Source of the DNA: Erysipelatoclostridium sp. AM42-17
Lineage (GTDB): Bacteria; Bacillota_I; Bacilli_A; Erysipelotrichales; Coprobacillaceae
NCBI RefSeq assembly: GCF_003480255.1
Contig: NZ_QUIN01000040.1
Coordinates: 1-6,667, forward strand
Length of the DNA: 6,667 nucleotides
Reading direction: 5' to 3'
Below, one piece after another: positions 1 to 6,300 of the stretch. The notes under the pieces were generated by a model. It was not told where the DNA came from. It was given only the letters and a program-made list of their open reading frames with translations, and did not search any database. Each line of letters opens with the position of its first letter. Position 1 is the first letter of the stretch. The position numbers and the translations under genes are program-made.

Positions 1-54
1 CAAATTGTCTTATTGGCCGAAACAATCTCAACCACAAGTTATTTTAAATTACCA

Positions 55-1239
55 TTACTTTTTGCATATAAATAAACCACTGTCTTTTGTGATATGAATA
101 CCGTTATTTTCGTTAATAATTTTTTCAATATAAGTTTGGAACTCTTTAAGACGATGTCCTAAGTATTCTTTTTGGTTGCCGTGACAACTCATGATGTAGT
201 CAACGAGCGGTTTAGCATCTTTTACCAACAAAGAATCTTCATATTTTCTTAATTCAATATGATTAAAGTATGGTGATAATATGGCTTTTCCGTTTTCTAG
301 ACCAAACTTACTTGGTAAATCATCGTTAGATAGAAGAATCCGAGAATCAAAGTTTTTAACCAGTTCATTGATTTCTTTCATATGTAAATGACTGTATGTT
401 GTACAATAAAATGTACCAAAATCTTTTAATACTCTGCTAATTTCACTTAAACCAAGATGAATATCTTGAAGATAGAAGAGAACATGATTAGCGATAATCG
501 TATCAAAGAATTTATTTTTAAAAGGAATACTTTGACAATCAAGAATTAAATAATTATATTCATTTCCTAATTTCTTTTTTAATTCTTCAATCATACCCGA
601 AGAATTATCAGATAAAAAGAATTCACGATTACGTAAATTATAGTGATTATTTTCCCAAAGTTTACCATTACCACTACCAATTTCTAATAATTGATAAACA
701 TGAGTAAAATCAATTTGTTGAAACAACCAATTAAACCAACCTTGCTTATTAGTTGAATAACGATCATGAAGTAAAATACGGGTTTCAATGTTTTGAGTAT
801 TCATATATTGTTCGATGATTTGATCATTGATATGTGATAAACGTATTAACTCAATCACTTTTTCCCATGCTTGATGATCTTGTTGGATAATTTTTTGGGT
901 ATTTTTTAATGATTCTTTTAATTGGTTTAAGTGTTTTATTTTTTTATCAATGAGAGATTCTTGAAATTGTAGAGATTGAATAAAACTTTGTTGATCTTCA
1001 TCTTGGATAATGGGAAATATTTCTTCTAAAGAAAATCCTAGTTCTTTTAAAGAAAGAATCTTTTGTAAAGTAATAAAATCTTGATTACAATAACGACGAT
1101 AGCCATTATCTAAGATAAGTGTAGGTTTAAGTAAACCAATTTTATCATAATATCGAATTGTACGAAGGGTGACACCAGCCAGTTTGGCAAATTCACCAGT
1201 TGAGTATAATTTTTCCATAGTCTTATTATAATTAATCAT
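55..1239 (-). CDS. MerR-family HTH regulator fused to a class I SAM-dependent methyltransferase
   Basis: A 394-residue protein with two parts. Residues about 10-80 are a MerR-type winged helix: STGEFAKLAGVTLRTIRYYD, then IGLLKP, the wing motif GYRRY (46-50), and the usual LKELGFSLEEI segment. Residues about 85-125 are Gln/Lys-rich and probably form the dimerisation helix. The rest is a methyltransferase-like domain: motif I LLEIGSGNGKLW (184-195), an acidic SDNS stretch (210-213), DCQSIPF followed by FFDTIIANHVLFYL (234-257), and EISRVLKDFGTF (265-277), as in the Methyltransf_11/25 families. MerR proteins normally bind twisted promoters as dimers and sense ligands through their C-terminal part; here that part looks like an enzyme, and its substrate is unknown. 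The ATG at 1239-1237 overlaps the stop of the upstream phosphatase gene (TAATG), which suggests translational coupling. The ATG at 1218, giving MEKLYSTGEF, would fit MerR family N-termini better; neither start has a clear Shine-Dalgarno site. Domain calls are firm; the biological role is not. Confidence 0.88.
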   Translation of the reverse strand: MINYNKTMEKLYSTGEFAKLAGVTLRTIRYYDKIGLLKPTLILDNGYRRYCNQDFITLQKILSLKELGFSLEEIFPIIQDEDQQSFIQSLQFQESLIDKKIKHLNQLKESLKNTQKIIQQDHQAWEKVIELIRLSHINDQIIEQYMNTQNIETRILLHDRYSTNKQGWFNWLFQQIDFTHVYQLLEIGSGNGKLWENNHYNLRNREFFLSDNSSGMIEELKKKLGNEYNYLILDCQSIPFKNKFFDTIIANHVLFYLQDIHLGLSEISRVLKDFGTFYCTTYSHLHMKEINELVKNFDSRILLSNDDLPSKFGLENGKAILSPYFNHIELRKYEDSLLVKDAKPLVDYIMSCHGNQKEYLGHRLKEFQTYIEKIINENNGIHITKDSGLFICKK

Positions 1240-1715
1240 TAAATGAAATAAATACCAAATGCAAGAGCAATACTAAATAAGATATCAGTAATATAATGAA
1301 CCCCTGTAAGTAATCTTGTAAGAGTAATCACACCAGCTAAACAAGATAAAAGTAATCCCATATTAGGTCCTCTGCCCACAACTGTTAAAGCAATAGAAAT
1401 AGCTAAAGCAGTATGAATGCTTGGAAAAGAATGCATAAGGTGTTGTTTATCATCAATAGGTTGAATAGGATACTTTTGACAAGGTCTTTTACGATTAATG
1501 AGAACTCTTAATAGTACCGTGATAATTAAAACTAAAAAAGGCTGATAGACAAGTAAATAAAATTGATTGGTGTATTCTAAAAATATTTTAAGTAAAAATA
1601 ATGCATAAAATATACCTGACATCCAAGGACAAAATTTTGAAGCAAATAATGTACATGATTTAATGAAGGGATGTCTGTTCATGAAATTATTTAAACCTAC
1701 ATAGAAAAATTTCAT
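1239..1715 (-). CDS. PAP2-superfamily membrane phosphatase
   Basis: A 158-residue integral membrane protein with the three-part signature of the PAP2 (type 2 phosphatidic acid phosphatase) superfamily. C1 is R70-x6-R77-P78 (family consensus KX6RP, so Arg replaces Lys). C2 is PSIH at 98-101 (consensus PSGH) with the catalytic His101. C3 is R134-x5-H140-x3-D144, in the segment TRLLTGVHYITD. About four to five hydrophobic helices surround these motifs. Family members hydrolyse lipid phosphates, including phosphatidate, phosphatidylglycerophosphate and undecaprenyl pyrophosphate (BcrC type), usually on the outer face of the membrane; which applies here cannot be told. An in-frame ATG at 1748 would add 11 residues, but ATG 1715 is preferred because AGGAG lies 8 bases upstream and because 1748 falls inside the proposed -10 box. 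It is the first gene of an operon with the MerR-methyltransferase gene, overlapping it by one base. Confidence 0.9.
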   Translation of the reverse strand: MKFFYVGLNNFMNRHPFIKSCTLFASKFCPWMSGIFYALFLLKIFLEYTNQFYLLVYQPFLVLIITVLLRVLINRKRPCQKYPIQPIDDKQHLMHSFPSIHTALAISIALTVVGRGPNMGLLLSCLAGVITLTRLLTGVHYITDILFSIALAFGIYFI

Positions 1716-1723
1716 AGTTGTCA

Positions 1724-1728
1724 CTCCT
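1724..1728 (-). promoter_or_regulatory. Ribosome binding site that fixes the PAP2 gene start
   Basis: AGGAG on the minus strand, 8 bases before the ATG at 1715. It is the only strong Shine-Dalgarno match near the 5' end of this reading frame, and it argues against the longer in-frame start at 1748. Confidence 0.8.
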
Positions 1729-1739
1729 GTTTTGATAGA

Positions 1740-1757
1740 TATAGTCATTATACTATA
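1740..1757. promoter_or_regulatory. Inverted repeat over the leftward -10 box, possible operator
   Basis: Perfect 6-base arms TATAGT (1740-1745) and ACTATA (1752-1757) are separated by 6 bases. The dyad covers the -10 box (1752-1747) and the expected start point of the leftward operon, a position where a bound dimer would block transcription. The operon's own MerR-type regulator is the obvious candidate binder, but MerR proteins more often bind between -35 and -10, so another repressor or chance in AT-rich DNA is possible. Confidence 0.35.
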
Positions 1758-1775
1758 AATGATAAAAGATAGAAA
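1747..1775 (-). promoter_or_regulatory. Candidate sigma-A promoter for the phosphatase/MerR-methyltransferase operon
   Basis: Read on the minus strand, a perfect TATAAT -10 box lies at 1752-1747. Seventeen bases upstream is a weak -35, TTTCTA, at 1775-1770 (3 of 6 consensus). Transcription would start near 1740 and give a leader of about 25 bases before the PAP2 start, which includes the AGGAG site. The -10 is convincing and the -35 is weak, which would fit a promoter needing an activator, though this is not shown. The -35 occupies the same bases as the -35 of the opposite promoter. Confidence 0.5.
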
Positions 1776-1798
1776 TAATAAATAGAATACTGTATAAT
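1770..1798 (+). promoter_or_regulatory. Candidate sigma-A promoter for the glycosylphosphotransferase gene
   Basis: TAGAAA at 1770-1775 (4 of 6 matches to TTGACA), a 17-base spacer, then a perfect TATAAT at 1793-1798. Transcription would start around 1805, leaving a leader of about 20 bases with AGAGGTG (1811-1817) placed 6 bases before the ATG at 1824. The -35 coincides with that of the divergent leftward promoter, so the two are unlikely to be occupied together. The same TAGAAA-N17-TATAAT pattern recurs before the protease gene. Confidence 0.6.
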
Positions 1799-1823
1799 CA
1801 AAGGTATGTAAGAGGTGTAATCA

Positions 1824-3188
1824 ATGAATAGAAAAATCATGCCGTTTATGTTATTAACAATAGAAGTCATCATGTATTATTTTATTTGTATCTATTTTCA
1901 TATGGAAATGGATCTTATTATTGGATCAGGAATTTTATATTTCTTGTTCTTATTTATTTATGGACATTATTCATTAAATACATGTTTAATATGGGATGAA
2001 ATTAAAGCATTAGTGAAATCAAGTTTTTGTTTTTATATCGCTTTATTAGTGCTTGTACCAAGATCAACAGGTTATGAAAGAAGAATGCATCTTACTATTA
2101 TGGTAGGATCAATGTTTCTTATTTGTTTACTTGCCGATCGTTTTTTGCGTATTTCTTTTAGAGAACAGTTTGCTAGAAAGACATTGGTAATTGGAACGGG
2201 ATATGAAGCGGCTAGACTTGGAAAGATTTCTAATAATAATCGTTTTGCTTTAACAAAGGTAGAAGGTTATGTTGATACGAATTTAACAGATTCATTATTT
2301 GGTTTTAAGCAAGAAAATATTATTAAAAATAGTTTTTTATATAGTTATGATGAAATGGATGAGGCAATAAGGAATTTACATATCGAACAAATCATTGTTG
2401 CTTTGCCAGAAGCAAATCAACAAGTTATTGATAAGGTCATGTCAGATATTTATGGTAAAGTAGAAGCAATTAAATACTTACCAGATGTTAATGGCACGAT
2501 GACCTTTTCTTCAGAAGTCCAAGATTTTGATGGGCAATTATTAATTGCCACATCAAATGATGAAATGTCTTTATTTGCAAGAGTATTAAAAAGATTAATT
2601 GATATCTGTGCCGGTATAGTTGGTTGTATAACATTGATTCCATTAATGTTATTTGTCAAATATAAATACTTAATGAGTGGTGATAATGAAAACATCATGT
2701 TTAGCCAAGAGCGTATTGGAAAAGATGGTAAGAAGATTAAGATTTATAAATTTAGATCAATGGTTCCTAATGCAGAACAGATTCTAGATGAACTTATGGA
2801 AAAAGATTCAAAGATTAAAGAAGAATATCTAACAAATAAAAAGTTAGTCCATGATCCAAGAATCACTCCTGTTGGACAATTCTTAAGAAAAACATCATTA
2901 GATGAATGGCCTCAATTTTTAAATGTTTTAAAAGGTGAAATGTCACTTATTGGACCAAGACCTTATTTACCAAGAGAAAGAGAAGATATGGGGCAATACT
3001 ATCAATCAATCATTAAATGTAAACCGGGAGTAACCGGTATGTGGCAAGCTAATGGAAGAAGTGATGTGGGCTTTGATTATCGTTGTAAGCTAGATGATTA
3101 TTATTATCATAACTGGTCTATTTGGCTTGATTTCACGATTATTTATAAAACAGTAAAAGGTGTAATTTATGGAAAAGGATCGTTATGA
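1824..3188 (+). CDS. Undecaprenyl-phosphate sugar phosphotransferase (exopolysaccharide priming enzyme)
   Basis: A 454-residue polyprenyl glycosylphosphotransferase of the WbaP/CpsE type. It transfers a sugar-1-phosphate from a nucleotide sugar to undecaprenyl phosphate at the membrane, the first step of capsule, exopolysaccharide or glycan repeat-unit assembly. Residues about 5-108 hold four hydrophobic helices. Residues about 118-245 form a nucleotide-binding-like middle domain starting with VIGTGYEAARL (122-132). From about 255 comes the catalytic bacterial sugar transferase domain: membrane-embedded helix 256-280, FSQERIGKDGKKIKIYKFRS (293-312), then D344-P345-R346, TSLDEWPQFLNVLKGEMSLI (357-376) with GPRP (377-380), and PGVTGMWQANGR (401-412). 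Length and order match full-length family members. The sugar specificity (glucose, galactose or N-acetylated sugar) cannot be read from sequence. The ATG follows AGAGGTG by 6 bases. No other polysaccharide gene is seen beside it, and it has its own promoter and terminator. Confidence 0.93.
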   Translation: MNRKIMPFMLLTIEVIMYYFICIYFHMEMDLIIGSGILYFLFLFIYGHYSLNTCLIWDEIKALVKSSFCFYIALLVLVPRSTGYERRMHLTIMVGSMFLICLLADRFLRISFREQFARKTLVIGTGYEAARLGKISNNNRFALTKVEGYVDTNLTDSLFGFKQENIIKNSFLYSYDEMDEAIRNLHIEQIIVALPEANQQVIDKVMSDIYGKVEAIKYLPDVNGTMTFSSEVQDFDGQLLIATSNDEMSLFARVLKRLIDICAGIVGCITLIPLMLFVKYKYLMSGDNENIMFSQERIGKDGKKIKIYKFRSMVPNAEQILDELMEKDSKIKEEYLTNKKLVHDPRITPVGQFLRKTSLDEWPQFLNVLKGEMSLIGPRPYLPREREDMGQYYQSIIKCKPGVTGMWQANGRSDVGFDYRCKLDDYYYHNWSIWLDFTIIYKTVKGVIYGKGSL

Positions 3189-3198
3189 TCCTTTTTTT
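3173..3198 (+). terminator. Rho-independent terminator overlapping the end of the glycosylphosphotransferase gene
   Basis: A 9-base perfect stem, AAAAGGATC (3173-3181) with GATCCTTTT (3187-3195), has a 5-base loop and runs into a T tract that ends at 3198. The TGA stop codon (3186-3188) lies within the hairpin, and the last codons of the gene form its left arm. This separates the gene from the protease transcript downstream. Confidence 0.85.
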
Positions 3199-3278
3199 GT
3201 ATTACAATAAAAATCTAATGATTATTTATAGAATAGAGATGGGCGATATTCGACAATTTTTATATTTAAATAAAAAAA

Positions 3279-3307
3279 TAGAAAGAATGGTGTTCTTAGT
3301 TTATAAT
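3279..3307 (+). promoter_or_regulatory. Candidate sigma-A promoter for the secreted protease gene
   Basis: TAGAAA (3279-3284), a 17-base spacer and a perfect TATAAT (3302-3307), the same hexamers and spacing as the promoter at 1770-1798. The start point would be near 3314, giving a leader of about 39 bases. A second possible -10, TATACT at 3324-3329, has a poorer -35 (TTTATA at 3300-3305, 18-base spacing). Inverted hexamers TTCTTA (3293-3298) and TAAGAA (3308-3313) flank the first -10 and could form an operator. Confidence 0.55.
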
Positions 3308-3340
3308 TAAGAATATAAATAGTTATACTTTTATAGCATG

Positions 3341-3346
3341 AGGGGG
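3341..3346 (+). promoter_or_regulatory. Ribosome binding site of the protease gene
   Basis: AGGGGG lies 6 bases before the ATG at 3353. The frame opened by this ATG begins with a classical signal peptide, so site and start support each other. Confidence 0.8.
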
Positions 3347-3352
3347 AATAAG

Positions 3353-6300
3353 ATGAAACGTATAATAAGAACTCTTTTAGCATTCATGCTTTCTTTTTCT
3401 ATGATTGTGCCTATAACAGGTGTATCAGCTAAAGAAGAAACACAAGGAAGTGTGATGCCTAGAAGACAATATGAAAATATGGATGATGTTAATTTTCAAA
3501 CAAGTACATCGTTCAAATCAAGAGCGAGAGCGAGGGCAGCAATGCCAAGTTCATATAGTTCAGTAGAACAGGGTTATGTAACAAGTGTTAAAAATCAAAA
3601 TCCTAATGGTAACTGTTGGGCTTTTGCAGCATGTAGTGTGGCAGAAACATATTTAATTAAAAATAATTTAGCTACTAAAGATATTGATTTATCAGAAGCT
3701 CATCTAAATTATTTTACTTATAATAATAAAGGGGATTTTTACAATAATACTAACAATGACCAAACTGTTATTGTAAATGGAGAAACATATTATGATAAAG
3801 GTATTGCTCCTAACATGGTACAAATAGCTTTAAGTAATTTTGGATTGGCAGATGAAGAAGATTATCCAATTAAAAATGTTCAAACAATGAATGGAACTCA
3901 TGATGATCAAAATAATACAACATACCGTCTTACTAATAGTAATCTCATCTGTGACCGTGTATATAAGACAGATGAAAAGATAACTGTTGATTATGGTGAT
4001 AAGGTAAAACAGGCAATATTGAAAAATGGAAGTGTTTTTGCGACGTATGATCATCTTAATAACTATTATAATGGTCAAAATAGTAACTACTATAATCCTA
4101 ACCATGATGTATGGTTAAACCATGCCGTTACCATTGTGGGATGGGACGACAATTACAGTGCTTCTAATTTTTCGTATACGCCATCTAGAAACGGAGCGTG
4201 GCTAATCAAAAATAGCTGGGGAACTGGTTTTGGAAATGATGGATATTTTTGGATGTCTTATGATGAAAGTTCTTTGGGCTATGTTTATTCCTTTGAATTT
4301 GCACCTAGAGATAACATTAATACATACCAATATGATGGAACAGAAAATACAAGTTACACAATGGCAAGTTTTACAAGAACATATGCTAACGTTTTTCAAG
4401 GGAAAAAAGATGTTGAGTCTTTAGAGGCGATAACTCTAGGTTTGCGATCATTAACTCCTTATACCTTAAAAATATATACTGGATTAACAAACCCAAATGA
4501 TCCTACAACAGGAACAGAAGTATTATCACAAAGTGGTATAAATGAGAATATAGGGAATAATTATATTTCATTAAACGAAAAGGTTTCTATTCATAAAGAT
4601 GAATACTATGCTATTGTAATAACTCTAGAAGGAACTACAAAAAATAATGCACAGCTTATGTGTGATCAAACATATACGACTGCTAAAGATATTCATTTTA
4701 TATGTGATTTTTCTAATGAACATTGTTTGGTAGAGTTATCTCATGGAACATGGAGTAAAGTAGATAATGTAACTTATCGTATCAAAGGTGTTGTTAAAGA
4801 TACATCTCCAGTATCCATTAGTTCTGTTTCTTTAAATAAAACCAAACTTGATTTAAATATAGGAACAACAGAAACATTGCAAGCGACAATTCATCCTGAT
4901 AACGCAACTGATAATAGGAAACTAACATGGGAATCAACTAATCCTAGTATTGCTACGGTAGATCAAAACGGTAAAGTAACACCAATCAAAGAAGGAAGTT
5001 GTGAAATAACAGTAACAACTTCAAATGGTAAGACTGCAACGTGTCAAGTTAATGTTACCTTACATATTAATTCAGTAACCTTAAATATAAATAAAAAAGA
5101 GTTAGATGTAAAAGATACTGTGCAATTACAAGCAACAATCGATCCAAGTAATACAACAGACAGTAAACAATTAATATGGGAGTCAAGTGATCCTACTATT
5201 GCAAAAGTGGATAACGCAGGAAAAGTTACAGCAGTATCTGAAGGTGTTGCTACAATCACTGTAACAACAAGTAATGGTAAACAAGCAACATGTCAAATTA
5301 CAGTGTTAAAGCATATAAAAACAATTACACTCAATAAGTCAGAATTACAATTAAATAAATCTGAAACTGAAACGCTTGTAGCGACAGCTAAACCAGATGA
5401 TACTGTTTATGATAGTTGGACATGGTCTAGTGAAAATACAAACGTAGCAACAGTAGATCAAAGTGGGAAAGTAACAGCGGTAGGCGGAGGAACAACAAAC
5501 ATTGTTGTTACAACCACTAATGGTAAAGTTGCAAAATGTAAAGTTACAGTAGTCAATCCAATTACTTCAGTTACAATAAATAAAACAAAAATTAATTTGC
5601 TAAAGGGGCATAGTGAAACATTACAGGCAACAATCAATCCGAGTGATACAACAGATGTTAAGAGAATCACATGGAAATCAAGCAATACAAATGTAGCAAC
5701 AGTAGATGAAAATGGAAAAGTAACTGGAATGAACCCAGGAACAGCAACAATCACTGCTACAACAAGTAATAATAAAATAGCAAGTATTGAAATAAATGTT
5801 TTGAAAGATGTGTTAGGAGTATCATTAAATAATGATGAAACAGAGGCAAAATTAAAATTCTATAATGTTAATCAAGAAAAATTTAAATCAATGATGTTTG
5901 CCGTATGGAGTGAAGAAGGAGGACAAGATGATTTAAGGTGGTATACAGCAGGAAAAGAAGGAGAAGATTACGTAACGAGTGTTAATATAAAGAATCATAA
6001 AACAACAGGAAGATATCAAGTACACTGTTATATGATAGATAATGAAGGAAATTATGTATATCTAACAAATACAACATTTGAGATAGCAAGACCAGATATC
6101 AAAATGAGTGCTGAAAATATAGGAAAAGGAAGGTTTAAAATAAATTTGGATATTGCAAATGGTGCAAATTCAATAGAAAAATTAGAAGTACCAGTATGGA
6201 GCGATAAAAATGGACAAGATGATATTATATGGTATAGAGCTAAAAAAGAGGAAGAAGGACACTACAGTGTTACAGTAGATGTAAAAAATCATAAAGGAGA

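Noticed and set aside
4..26. ATTGT...ACAAT inverted repeat as a terminator for the leftward operon
   Set aside because: The stem is only 5 bases with a long loop and no T tract on the minus strand. No convincing terminator lies before the window edge.
3..47. Possible 3' tail of a plus-strand gene (14 codons ending in TAA at 45-47), converging on the MerR-methyltransferase gene
   Set aside because: All three plus-strand frames are open at the left edge by chance over such a short length, and the residues match no family I recognise. The strand and existence of a gene here cannot be settled without upstream sequence.
1715..1748. Longer start for the PAP2 gene at 1748
   Set aside because: It overlaps the proposed -10 box, has no Shine-Dalgarno site, and would add a hydrophilic 11-residue stretch. 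ATG 1715 has AGGAG at ideal spacing.
2450..2698. Minus-strand open frame of 82 codons
   Set aside because: It lies wholly inside the well-supported glycosylphosphotransferase gene and has no recognisable motif.
3199..3278. Riboswitch or small RNA upstream of the protease gene
   Set aside because: No extended pairing or recognisable riboswitch core is visible, and the candidate promoter lies downstream of this stretch. It appears to be plain AT-rich spacer.
3830..4424. Open frames on both strands (3830-4105 minus, 4202-4399 minus, 4230-4424 plus)
   Set aside because: They overlap the catalytic and lectin-like coding region of the protease in other frames and show no family features.
5044..5754. 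Minus-strand open frames at 5044-5259 and 5458-5754 with similar Val/Thr-rich products
   Set aside because: Their similarity to one another is the antisense reflection of the BIG2 repeats on the plus strand.
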